This document shows positions 49,380 through 61,700 of a stretch of DNA of 64,000 nucleotides, one piece after another. The notes beneath the pieces are model-generated. The model was not told where the DNA came from. It searched no databases and saw nothing but the letters and a program-made list of their open reading frames with translations. Position 1 is the stretch's first letter, and each line of letters begins with the position of its first letter. This DNA comes from Actinernus sp. WN-2022 (lineage: Eukaryota > Cnidaria > Anthozoa > Actiniaria > Actinernidae). Location: NCBI GenBank assembly GCA_030867875.1, contig JAOWCC010000064.1:34618802-34682801 (forward strand), written 5' to 3'. A program made the position numbers and the translations under genes.

Positions 49380-50880
49380 CTCAGTGAGGTCCTTTCAATT
49401 TGTAGATTGTAATTTGGAATGGTAAACGATTCAGTTCTTCGCAGTTTTTAACTGAAACTAAAACTTTGCATCGATGTCAGATAGGTTTTGGACAGGGTTT
49501 TAGAACTGCCGATCATATCCTTGTATTAAAGACACTGATAGATTTATACAGGTCAAACCATAAGCCTTTGTTTGCTTGTTTCGTCGATTTTAGAAAGGCT
49601 TATGATAGTGTCTGGACAGGTTTTTTTTTTTCAAATTAATCAAATCTGGTTGCAGTAAAAAGTTTGTGCGTCTATTATTAAGTATGTATTCTGAAGTGAA
49701 ATTTGCGGTGAAGACAAGTCAAGGTATGACTTCCTTTTTTCAGTCAGACATAGGTGTGAAGCAAGGCTGTAATCTCAGCCCTTCACTTAATTTTCACTGA
49801 ATCTTTTTATTTTTATTTGGTATTCACTTAGTAGGGGATACCAAATTAAGTTGTTTACTTTATGCCGAAGATCTAGTCCTTTTGTCTGAATCGGCGCCTG
49901 GACTACAAACCTGCCTTCAAAGGCTTGCGGAGTCTTACACACTGAAAGCTTTACGTGCCTACCATAGCCTTATTAAGCATTTCACTTCTATGGACAATGT
50001 ACCGGTAAAAGTTCTGTTAAAACATTTTTCTTCAACTGTAATTCCGATATTGTCATATGCATGGGTGTGAGATCTGGGGAGTATACGTCTTAGGAAAGCT
50101 TTCTAGCTTCGAAAGTTTTAAGAAGAAATTATTTTCAGTAGTAATTCCGATCGAAATTTTTTTTTTTTCAATTTTGAAATTATATGTAAACGTGTGTTAG
50201 GTGCCACGCTAAGGCAACAAACCTAGCAGTTTATGCAGAGTTAAGTTAGGTAGGGTCCCTCTTATTCTGCTCGTATCAACTCTTATTGTGAAGTATTGGT
50301 TACGTTTAAATGATCCTTATTATAACGATACTCTAGTCGGTAAAGCTTCGCGTTTCAGTCAGTATCAAGCTTAACTTTCAATGTATGTGTATTATTAACT
50401 ATGGTATTATATACAAATTACATTTTACAGATATGGACATTTTGTATTGTTAAATCCAATGCGAGTTTTGAAAAGTATTTACACCGCCAAGCTGTAACCA
50501 AAATAAGAATTTCGCCACATAAGTTACCGGTTGAAACTGGTCGTTATTCCTTACGATGCTGGCCGAGTTTGTGATCATATTACATTATGCATTTGAGTAT
50601 AACCATCATAAATTCATAAGGATGAGAGGTTTTTTTCCTCAAATCTCTTTATAATATTAACGATAGTTTTCGTTTCTTCGATTTTTATATCTATTTTTAA
50701 GATGAATCTATTATGAAACTTTTTTCAAAGTACTTTTATGAGATTTTGGAGTTATCAGAAGAATTATTATAAGTATCGATGTTAAATTGTATTTGACATT
50801 TATTTAGTATATGTTCTATTGTCAATTTGCCAATGCATATATAAGGTTTAATAAAATTATGCCTTCATCATTAATCATTT
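49380..50880 (+). mobile_element. Decayed LINE with reverse transcriptase motifs
   Basis: Reads in changing frames: GFGQGFRTADHILVLKTL, KPLFACFVDFRKAYDSVW, GVKQGCNLSPS, then LLYAEDLVLLSES, where the usual catalytic YADD reads YAED. Further on come LGRVPLILLVSTLIVKYW and IRISPHKLPVETGRYS, the C-terminal text also seen in the LINE at 48207-48620. It ends near 50860 (TTTAATAAAATTATGCC). Many frameshifts; inactive. Confidence 0.9.
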
Positions 50881-51941
50881 GAATTAAAATTACGCAAACG
50901 CTTGTGATTGGCTAGCGCAACCAAACTCGCAGGAAACACATTCTAAAAATAACCCGGGCTGTAAAAACGCTGCGTCAGACGTAGCGATGGACGCCCCGGG
51001 TAATGAATGGGCGACGTTGCGTGATGTTATATTTTATTAGCTTCGCCAACAGCAATATATAGAATGAAATATAAAGGAAAAGCATACACATAAGCAAAAC
51101 AATACATTCGGTTGACAAGGAACCGCAACAGCGAATGGCCAATTACTGCGGCCCTAAAAATTATATATATTTAGTTTAAAGAAACAGCGTATTTAGTTTC
51201 ACATTTTTTCTCTAAGCTAGAATATAACCATAGGCCATCTTAGTTGTTCATCGTACTAGACTGGAGTTGGGAGTGTTTCTCGAAGTTTATTTCTCACAGT
51301 CCTTTAATTTTCCCCCAGCTTCGGTTAGTTGTTCGTCGCTTGGCTCGAAATAAAAAAAACATAGAGGTCTACTTGTGGCAAGTGTACTACGAGTCTTTAT
51401 CAATCTGGAGTTATCCTTTGGAGCTTGTTCAGCTCGCGGAAGAACATCAGACGCAAGTCATTTTAAATAGTTTCAGCCTTATGATCTCTTTTGTATTCCT
51501 TTGCATGAGCTTGTACATTTTGCTCTTTGTTAATCGATAATCCGGTAAATTCATTTAATTTTCACCGCGAGTACGTTTTAAAGAATCGCCTCGAATCATC
51601 CCGTTGTCCCTCGTGCCTGATTGAACCTGGAGCGAGCTCTAGCCCACAACACCCCGTGTTTGATGAGCTGAGAACGCGACACGCTGGTAACAACACCTGA
51701 TACACAGTACGCGGATGACGTCATTGATTATACTTACAGTCCGACTTATTAAAATGGTCTCAGATACGAAATGGAAGTTCAATTTACAAGTTTTTTGGGG
51801 GAAACTGAAGAAACCGCTTCCGATTTCTGTTTTCCGATGTTCTTTATAAAGGAACAAAACAAAACAAAAATCGGAAAGCATGGGATTTGCTTTTCAACTC
51901 CTGTCTTCGCACAATATATTTTTCTGCTTTATTTTTCAATA
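50881..51941. other. Intergenic, no gene recognised
   Basis: Contains a 98-codon plus frame at 51244-51540 with a hydrophobic end (FVFLCMSLYILLFV); no homologue recognised, weak case for a gene. Confidence 0.3.
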
Positions 51942-52655
51942 AGGGAGGAGTCACATATTGATGTTTCCATGAGAAACGTCCAGCGAAGTTTCTTTTTCAA
52001 CAACCCCCCCAAGAAACGTCAGAGTGATTTATCGATATATTTTTTTAAAGTCACACACTACCTCTTTCCATTCATGTCCGCCTTTTATTCCAACTTTAAA
52101 CAACTTGTCACATACCCTGGTTCCAGAGGTTTTCTCTATGTTTTTTCTGCGAGTGACGCGTGCGCGTTTTCTCTTCCTTCTCACTGCTTCGCGGCTCGCG
52201 CACGCTGGCGCGTTTTCTCTCCCTTCTCGCTGCTTCGCAGCTCGCGCACGCTGGCGCGTTTTCCGGCTCTCCCTTCTCGCTGCTTCGCGGCTCGCGCACG
52301 CTGGCGCCGCGCAGAAAAAAACATAGAGAAAAGCTCTGGAACCAGGGTACTTGTCACAACCACTGGGTCCCATTTGGTGGGAATGGAACGTTGAATTCAT
52401 CGTGAAGCCTTTGAATTCACTGCTATCTATGTCGATGAGTTCTCAAAAACTTAGGAAATTAGATGCGATAGCTGTGGGACAACCGCAATCTGCCATTTAT
52501 CTTCAGGAGTCTTTACATATCGTCGCAGAGATATGTGATGTGATGTTTCTGAAAACTATCGATTTTTCCACGGAGAAATGTCACAGGTCAAACCCCCCCA
52601 CCCCCAAACTTCGCTGGACGTTTCTCGTGGAAAAATCGATATGTGACGCTTCCCT
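51942..52655. mobile_element. TIR element, ~50-bp arms, with nested MITE
   Basis: Left AGGGAGGAGTCACATATTGA, GAGAAACGTCCAGCGAAGTTT; right AAACTTCGCTGGACGTTTCTC, TATGTGACGCTTCCCT: inverse over about 50 bp. It surrounds the element at 52113-52349. Confidence 0.85.
52113..52349. mobile_element. MITE with GC-rich internal tandem repeats
   Basis: TACCCTGGTTCCAGAGGTTT at the left and AAGCTCTGGAACCAGGGTA at the right, with TCTCTATGTTTTTT / AAAAAACATAGAGA next. Inside, a block with CTTCGCGGCTCGCGCACGCT and GGCGCGTTTTC is repeated about three times (period about 53 bp). Long open frames on both strands come from this repeat. Confidence 0.9.
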
Positions 52656-54383
52656 AAGGCCATCCCAATAAAATGTTTCGTTTATTATCGCCCGACCGAC
52701 CCATTTGTTTTTTGGAAAAGGAAAAAAAACCGCAAGGTTTAAGGCCGACCTTTGGAATTCGGTGTGAGCTTTTGGAATTCGGTGTGCACTTGTGGGCTTC
52801 CGTAAAACCTTAACTACCGGTGTACCAGCGATTTCGCCCCCCCGTGAATTCGCACCCCGGGGGGCGAAATCGCTAGTGAATCCCCCCCCCCCCCCCCCCT
52901 CCTCGCCCCCCTCTAGCGATTTCGCCCCCCCTCCCCCAGACCCTTTAAAAGGTTATGAATACATGTTTTCCTTATTTTTATTACTGTAATGTATTGTACG
53001 TGGAGAATAGTAATGCAAAAAGCTATCAGTGATATGTATAAAGGCATGCAATTCAATTTTAATTTAAAATTCACGCTTCACGTTTCTTCGACAAAATTCA
53101 TTTTGGTAGCTACGGTAAACGCTGCAATTTTCATTCGCGCGGGCAGTGCAAAATACAATCTTCGTCAATCTTCGAATGATTAGTTGTTAGTATTTCTTGC
53201 CTGAAGCCAACATGTAGATGATGTATTAAATTATTGTGGATACTTAAAGGTTTTGATAATCCGTTTATCCGCCTACTTTGAAAAGACTTTGCCGAATAAA
53301 GGAAATGTTACCGACTCGCGTGAAAACTTCCTGAATAAACAAGCTAATGAACTAATTAAAATCTAAAACGGCGGGAAGTTTTAAAACTTACCTTAGCTTG
53401 CAGCGAGTGGGACTCATATTTGGAAACAAATAGCCTGATGATTTTTACATGCAACGTTATGCTCGCGTCGATCCATCTATTTTGAAAGAACTTTGCTGAA
53501 TAAAAGAGTGTTACCGACTCGCGTGCTTTGTTCTATTTCAATTGAGCTAACAGCGCTTGTTATACGTTAATTCGGTAATTAGATCAGTTCTAACTAGGAA
53601 AACCTTTCTGGAAATCGCTGTGACACCGGCCTGTTTTCTTGCAGTCTGAGCCCATTACCAGGAGCGCATTTACACCTTGTTTACTAATTGTTTGGCCATG
53701 AATAAATGGTTTTCTGTGTTCGAACGTATCACGCAAGAAGGTACGCTGTCTGTGGAACAATGAAACCTGGTTCAATAAGTAGCCCAAGGTGTAAATATTA
53801 TGGGATGGCACTCCTGGTAATGCTCCTGTTTCTTGCTTTTCTCATGCAAATTATCAATCCACAACTAGTAGAGGAAAAGTAGTGGAGGAATACAAGACAA
53901 TACACGAGCCAGGTGACGAAACATAACAAAGTGGTGAATGTCGCAATTACGACAAATGTAAGATTTTTTTGTATTCACCAAGCAAAATATTACCTGGTTT
54001 TACATAAGAAATAAAAGTGAATAATAACAATATTTAATTTGTAGCCCAATTTTTATTTAAAATACTTTCAAAACACGGGTCCTTCTTGCTAAGTTTATTC
54101 AAGAGTGCCGGAGGCGCCTCGCCCAGGGTAGGGTCATTGATATCCTAGAAAATTACACAGGTCAAAATTTTCAGTGAAAGCCATACAGCGTCTTTGAGTT
54201 TCTTAAAAACTCTTTCAATAATATAAATGGAAAAGCTGGCCGAAATTAACGTTTACTTTTTCTCATTGAACAACGCAGCCAGGTGCTTTTCCAGCGGATG
54301 CGCGTGAAGTTTGTTTTGTTGTAGCTTTGGCAACTGAACGACTTTTAGTTGAATATATTAGCATGTTGATTAGTAACAAAAAC
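52656..54383. other. 5' flank of the TMEM145-like gene
   Basis: A C-rich block at 52837-52940 repeats AGCGATTTCGCCCCCC in both orientations. A 60-bp direct repeat at about 53262-53330 and 53468-53527 shares TGTTACCGACTCGCGTG and TTTGAAA..ACTTTGC.GAATAAA. CATTACCAGGAG at 53653 is inverse to CTCCTGGTAATG at 53811. No promoter motif is convincing. Confidence 0.4.
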
Positions 54384-54491
54384 ATGGCGAAATTAACGTG
54401 GACGATGTGTGGCTTTCTCTTCCTCGCAATGTTGATACACATCGACTTGACACAACCAAAAATAGTCAGAGGAGAGATAAATACCCGAGAG
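54384..54491 (+). CDS. TMEM145: TMEM145-like exon 1: signal peptide
   Basis: 36 codons, ending NTRE at donor GTAACG, phase 0. Hydrophobic core CGFLFLAMLI after a Lys, then QPKIVRGEINTRE. Antisense open frames here are shadows. Confidence 0.85.
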
Positions 54492-57400
54492 GTAACGAAG
54501 ACGTGCTGTTTTTTTAAAACAGCTTTAGTTAGTCTGGTTAGTCGATAATCGTTTATGGTTGAGTGAAGTGCAGTGAAGGAGACATTGTTAACTTCTTCGT
54601 TCATGAGTTCACACATATCTCGTTCTAGGACTGGGCTTTCGTCGCGAGGTTCTGCTTCAAAGACGCGTATGGGCAAATGCAGTATAACTTCGAGTTTCCA
54701 GAGGTGAATAAATTCGTCATTGAATAAACACGATCAAATCTTGACAGGACATGCACGCATGTATGAAGAAGCTGTCGCTGTCGTTAGCAATTGTTTTTAA
54801 TTTCTTCATCAGGAATATGAACCGGAGAATATCTTGCTATACTTTGATACCCAATGGCCAAAGGCTTATCCTCAAGTTGGAATGGTAAGTTAAGATAATG
54901 TTTTGACAAGAGGAAGGTAAATTACAAATTATGGAAGGTCTCAGTTTATATATATTCAAACTGTGAATAATTATGCTGTTGACTGGATAAATCCCCAAAC
55001 GGATAAAACTAGTTAGTGACGTTAAGCTTATCTACTGGATAGGGATTTGTTGGGGGTTAAGGTATTCATTATTAGCCATACGTTAAAATTACACCACAGG
55101 CACAGGCCCGATAATACGCACAGATTTAAGGGAATTAGCACTTAATCATTCAAGAGACAGAATGAGTATAAACCGTGCTTTATAACTTACTAGTATTCTG
55201 TACATGTACACCTGCATAGGCATAGGCAAACCAAGGAAGCGATTAACAAGAATAAAACATGTTTTACGTATTATTTGCGAAGTGAAAACTAGAATAAAAT
55301 GTGTTTTACGTATTTGTGAATTTGTCATTTTGTACCCCCTACTTTAAAGGGGGTATGGTGTCCCCTGCCTGAGCCGTGTCGCAGACTCGACAACAACAAC
55401 CTTAATTTGCTCAGACAAAGAATAAATTACAAACAGTTAAGTGAATAAAAATAATTCAGGTATTAAAATATAGATACAAAACTAAAGTTAAAAAAAGTTT
55501 GAGCAAACCGTGAGGTTTTCGTGTTAGCTCCCAGCCTAGCCTGTTAGTCTCATTACAAACAGAGAATGGAAGAATGAAAGGAATGCTAGATAAGTTACGT
55601 TACAATTAAGGAACATAGACTATGTTTAAGATAAAAAATAACTGAGAACTACAAATTACTAAGTTAGTTGTTTAGAATGTTGTTCTGACAGTAAATATTT
55701 TTTTGTCTTTTTTGAGAAGGAAAATGTATTGAGGTAATAGTAAGTAGGCCAGGGATACTATGCCAGATGTGAATTGCCATGTAAGAAACGGAAGGTGGGC
55801 ATGTCACTATCGGAATTTTGTCTATTGTCTTCTTATTTCTCTGTCACTCTCGCGATTTCAGATGTTTCATGTTATTTCATTTCCTCCATGTTGCTGTTTC
55901 AACACAGTGTGTTATTGCTTCATTATTGTGGTTTGCCTATGATATTAGACCTAGGTTGAATTGATTCAGGGTCAATTTGACCTGAAGGGTCAATTTGACC
56001 TACAACATATACAGTAATGTTTTTCAGTTATTTTGGCTATATGACCTATTTTGGCCGAGAAAATCAATGGATTATAAGTTTATGTAAATCAGGAGGAAAT
56101 CTGTCAGATTTACAGATCACTTATCGCACAATGATTTCCTGTGTTTTTCCTTCATGAATTATTAATGAGTTTGATAAGTGATACACCAGGGGAGGATCTT
56201 TAGATCCAATATACACAGACACAAATTTTATAAATGACTTCAAAAAGTTTATAAATTAAAAGATAACAAGTTTCAGAAATTTTGATGAAATTACTTGTTT
56301 ATAGCTATGTCATGCATCACTGAGCAAAAAAATGGTCTCACATTTATGGTCCGGTTGCATAGGAAGAACAGTCATCTTTGTAGCCATTGCGTTTGAGGTC
56401 CCATATTGGGTCATTGCACCGTATAACCATAAGTTTGGGAGCACAACCCATAGTCTCATTGAGCTGATGTTCTCCACACAGGTTTTTGTGCAGATTTTCA
56501 CTTATGAGTGAGGGTCTTTATAAAGATTCATGGTGAATAATTTATTGGCCCTTGGTTTTTGTGAGAAGAGGTCTCAGTCGTGAATTTTTATATAGACACT
56601 CACTCTCTCTAGTGAAGTCTATATAAAGATCTTAGTGTTTTTACCGGGTATAAGCAGCATGCATCCGACTGATTTGCTTCATCTGAGTGGACAAAATACT
56701 CATGAATTATGCATGAGTTTACAAGAATTCATATTAAGCAATTATGCAAGTTGGTAATATTTTTTCTTGAGGTTCACTAGTGACCCTTAAAGGGAACCTC
56801 CACAAAGAAACAATATTTACTCTCAAAATGTTCTTTATGGCTGCCTAAATATATTGCAGTTTGTCTCCTGTAAAATGTACATTGAAAAGCATGGTAATTA
56901 ACATGCAGGGCTCTACAATGCAACCTGCTGGTTGTCAATGTGACTATAACTGGTTGCAAGCTGGTGACTTCCCCTTTTAACCCTTAACTCAATAACCAGT
57001 TTCCTATACAAAATCGTCCCAAACGAAGTCCCAATCAGCTTGTAATTGATTGCCATATATATATATCGGCTAGGCAGCATTTTGTTTTTGTGGTTTCTCT
57101 TCAAGAAGTAGTGTGGGCGTGAAGTTACCACAGGTATCCCATTTTTTTTATAAAGTGGCAACCAAAAATTATGATTTGACAACCAAAATAATATTTTTGT
57201 TTAGTTGCCAGCTGGTGCCTTGAGAAAAAAGTTAATGTCAAGCCCTGACATGGTACAAAATTGTTGTGGTAATAAAAGCATTGGGAAGTTTATTTAATAA
57301 GGACATGTATGTACTAGTTACAATATGTTGAGTGACAGAATTATCCAAAACAATTCTGACTCGAATATTGTAATGTACTTACATGTACATTGTATTATGA

Positions 57401-58688
57401 TATGAACTATATAAAATTGAATATAATACTGACATTTTGATGAAAAACGTAAAATAAGAGTTTGGCTCTGTATATAGTTTGCATCAATACATCGATTCTG
57501 CTAAAAACCCATTAGCTTTAATAGCACCTAAAACAAACTTTACACCAGTAAGTACCTTAGTTTATACCTGTACACACACCTTTTCACAATCGATTCTGCT
57601 AAAAACCATTAGCTTTAATAGCACCTAAAACAAACTTTACACCAGTAAGTACCTTAGTTTATACCTGTACACACACCTTTTCACAATCGATTCTGCTAAA
57701 AATCCATTAGCTTTAATAGCACCTAAAGCAAACTTTACACCAGTAAGTACCTTAGTTTATACTTGTACACACACCTTTTCACAATCGATTCTGCTAAAAA
57801 CCCATTAGCTTTAATAGCACCTAAAGCAAACTTTACACCAGTAAGTACCTTAGTTTATACCTGTACACACACCTTTTCACAATACTCCAGTTTCGTATTC
57901 GAAAATTACTGCTGAATGCAATGACTACAGTTGCATTTATACAGGGTTAGCCTCATCCTTAAGTTAAACATTCATATATACCAGTGAGAAGGTGGGCTAT
58001 TCACAACTCTTTGTATCATTGTAGTTTCACATTCTGCACCTTCTCACTGGTATTTATGAATGTTTAACTTAAGAACGAGGCTAACCCTGTATAAATGCAT
58101 ATATATATATAGTCATTGGATTCCATGGTAATTTTCGAATACGAACCTGGACTATTGTATAGAAATCACAATAAACCTGATTGTACTCATAACCAACAGA
58201 TGCAGTGTTCATTCTAGGGCACAATGTTTTTGCACTTTGACTGCCAACCTTCGCAAAAACTTTGTTTGCGTGAGATACTTGTTCGCATCTGTACTCTAAG
58301 TCTGGCATCTTCATTCATTTTAATATTGTAAACTCCATTATAATTATGTCATAATTTTTTGATTACCGAGTATTTTAATTGTAAAAAGGAAGGAATTTTG
58401 CGTGGAGCCAGGTAACCATTTGCAATATTATTGTAGTGCACCTATTAATGTTAAGCCCAGTTTGTTTTTTTTGGGAGGGGGGGGGGGGGGGGGGGAGGAG
58501 ATTTGACATTTTTGGGGATGTCAGTGTCAAGTTCCCATCCCCCGGAACCTATATCCAGATCAAATTTCACTACCTTATTTGACCACATTCACCATTGTGA
58601 CTGGTTATTACATTGGAGCTCTCTATTTCTTTTCAAGATGGTGGCTATGTCAAATTCCCAACCCAGGTAACAGCCAAATTTGTCAATT

Positions 58689-58723
<35 letters not shown>

Positions 58724-61700
58724 AAAGTACATGACTATTTTCTAGAATGTGCACACTATATTGTTGTGTTTATATTTTAAACTTAAACAGACCATTCAAT
58801 AAGTTTATTTTATCAAACTCGTTAATAATTCATGAAGCAAATTCAAAGGAAATTACTGAGCGATAAAGTGATTGTAAATCTGATACAGATTTCCTTATGA
58901 TTTACATAAACTTTTGCTTCGATTTTCTCCGCCAAAATAAGTTGTATCGTCAAACAAATTGAAAACATGACTCGATCTCTACATCTAGACATTTGATAGA
59001 TACAGAATTGGTGTCCGTGCTTTATCGGATTTACAAACTCTCGCTTGCAGCCCGAGTTAGTAAATCAGCTACATGTAGATCAAGCACAGTACTCATTCTG
59101 TATCTATCACATATAAACCAGCATAAATCAGCTAGATCAAGCACAGTACTCATTCTGTATCTATCACATTAAACCAGCATAAATCAGCTAGATCAAGCAC
59201 AGTACTCATTCTGTATCTATCACATATAAACCAGCATAAATCAGCTAGATCAAGCACAGTACTCATTCTGTATCTATCACATATAAACCAGCATAAATCA
59301 GCAAGATCAAGCACAGTACTCATTCTGTATCTATCACATATAAACCAGCATAAATCAGCTAGATCAAGCACAGTACTCATTCTGTGTCTATCACATATAA
59401 ACCAGCATAAATCAGCTAGATCAAGCACAGTACTCATTCTGTATCTATCACATATAAACCAGCATAAATCAGCAAGATCAAGCACAGTACTCATTCTGTA
59501 TCTATCACATATAAACCAGCATAAATCAGCTAGATCAAGCACAGTACTCATTCTGTGTCTATCACATATAAACCAGCATAAATCAGCTAGATCAAGCACA
59601 GTACTCATATTCTGTATCTATCATATGTAAACCAGCATAAATCAGCTAGATCAAGCACAGTACTCATTCTGTATCTATCACATATAAACCAGCATATTAT
59701 AAATCAGCTAGTTCAAGCACAGTACTCATTCTGTGTCTTTCACATATAAACCAGCATAAATCAGCTAGATCAAGCACAGTACTCATTCTGTATCTATCGC
59801 AATATATAAACCAGCATAAATCAGCTAGATCAAGCACAGTACTCATTCTGTATCTATCGCAATATATAAACCAGCATAAATCAGCTAGATCAAGCACAGT
59901 ACTCATTCTGTATCTATCACATATAAACCAGCAAAGAAACTGACTATGGCAACTGGGAAGTCATTTTAATGTTACTACCCCAATACAGTCTTATATTTCT
60001 TGAGTTCTTGTGCATATTACACATGTTATTTGCAGATGATTGTAATAAAAAATAACATACACCAGTAATGATGTATAAATATTGAACTGCAGTTTTGTAT
60101 CATAAATTTGTTACAGTTTTGAACAGTTATGAAATAGCTTTGCCACCATACCGTGTAGTCTTAGCAGTATTTTCCTTAAATTATAACAAGTTTTTACATA
60201 TGAAAGATCCTTTGTTGACTTAATTAAGTTTTAAAGTTATGTTTTGGGTGGGTGTAGCTATTGTTAAACATCTTGGGAATAATACTGAGAAATTATGAAG
60301 TTATATCGCTATTGTCTTCAAGCTCAGCATTTTGCATTAACAAAGTTCCATTTGGCATTACCGGTATTTTAACTAAAGGTTTTCAGGTCTGATTCACAGG
60401 AATGTAAACAACTTTTGTTTAAATGTTGATAGCTCAAAAGTACTGTGACAGCTATATATGAATATATAATTATTGTAGCTTTATGAAGTTAGTTTTGAAT
60501 CTTTAGAGCATTATGACATTAAGGTCGAATTTGATCACCACAATCTGTAGACCAGCACTTGATGGACCAAAGACGACTTAATTGATAGTTCTGATACCCA
60601 CATATAGTTACTGTTGCTAGTCATCCCATGCACCATCAGATTTTACCAGAAAACAGCACAAATATACATTGATTGCAAAAACAGTTGTCTTTGTTTAAAT
60701 TTTAGGTATGCTAATCATAGATCATCATTAAACTCGTGAAATGCTAAAAACCTTTCTAAAAATAGCCAGTCAGCCTGTGTTTATGTTTGTTGGACATGAT
60801 ATAATCCTGTGGGAAAACTGCTATGTTCTGATTGGTTTGCTATTATTTGAGTCGGAACTATGAATTGATTGAACTTCTGTCAACATTGTTAATGAAAATT
60901 TGAGGTAGTCATAGACCCATTGTTTATGGTGTACAAGATATTTGAAATGAATTCAAGCTATTAACATTAACAATAAATAATTATTACAAAGTGTATTGGT
61001 GAATATTTAATGAGATGCAGTTGAGGTAAATATCTCTCCATTATAACCATCAAATATGTTCTCTTGCACATGATTGGTTGAATGAATCACATGACCCAAT
61101 ATATTCTCTCCGCAAGCCGGAAATATCAATGAATACTCTGAGCATGTAAGAATGCGTTCAAAGAAAATATTTGAAGGATGATAACAACAATAACCTATTG
61201 TACATTGTGACGTCGAAATATGCCCTGATATTTGTCCTTGGAGATTATCTGATCCTCGAAACTCAGTTTCCCTCAAGCTTTGCTTTTGGGAACTGTTCTC
61301 TTCTCGAAGCAGATAATGTCCATGAAGGAAATATCAGGGCATATTATTTCAATGCCACAAATAAATTGTATTTATATATTTGATTTAATATATTTACAAT
61401 CAGTTTGGTAATAGTGGTATGGTACCTAACCTTAGAGATGAAAAAGAATTACCATAAACATTTGCAGATAAACCACACCTTTTTACCCGAAATCTTTGTT
61501 CCAAATTGGGGATGCAGCTTATATATCTGTGAGTGTTTATGGTAGTTTTTTCCTACTGGGAATAATTGCCTGACAGCTTCATTGGCAGCAACCAGCTTTG
61601 CCCATTCTATGAAAGTGCTTACAAATTGAAACATATAAATTTGAAATACATAATTCAAAAGGTGTTTTCTACTTTTTTTTATTAGCAATGTATTGATCGG

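Larger units (their letters stand above)
54885..61685. other. Intron 3 of the TMEM145-like gene (6.8 kb)
   Basis: Holds the tandem palindromes at 55970, an inverted dispersed repeat at 56283-56650, the 98-bp array, foldbacks at 57888 and 61218, a MITE at 58437 and the 57-bp minisatellite. Near 56080 and 58850 there are opposing copies of a TATGTAAATCAG / CTGATTTACATA-type repeat with GAAATCTGT. 59936-61217 shows nothing recognisable. Confidence 0.6.

Noticed and set aside
51244..51540. 98-codon plus frame with hydrophobic end
   Set aside because: Composition fits chance in AT-rich DNA and no family is recognised.
52029..52400. Overlapping Arg/Ala/Ser-rich frames on both strands
   Set aside because: Caused by GC-rich tandem repeats inside a MITE.
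54263..54676. Minus-strand 137-codon frame
   Set aside because: Antisense to exon 1 and part of exon 2 of the TMEM145-like gene; no domain.
59150..59906. Minus-strand frame made of a repeated 19-residue STVLDLADLCWFICDRYR-type unit
   Set aside because: By-product of the 57-bp tandem repeat in an intron; no signal, domain or flanking gene structure.
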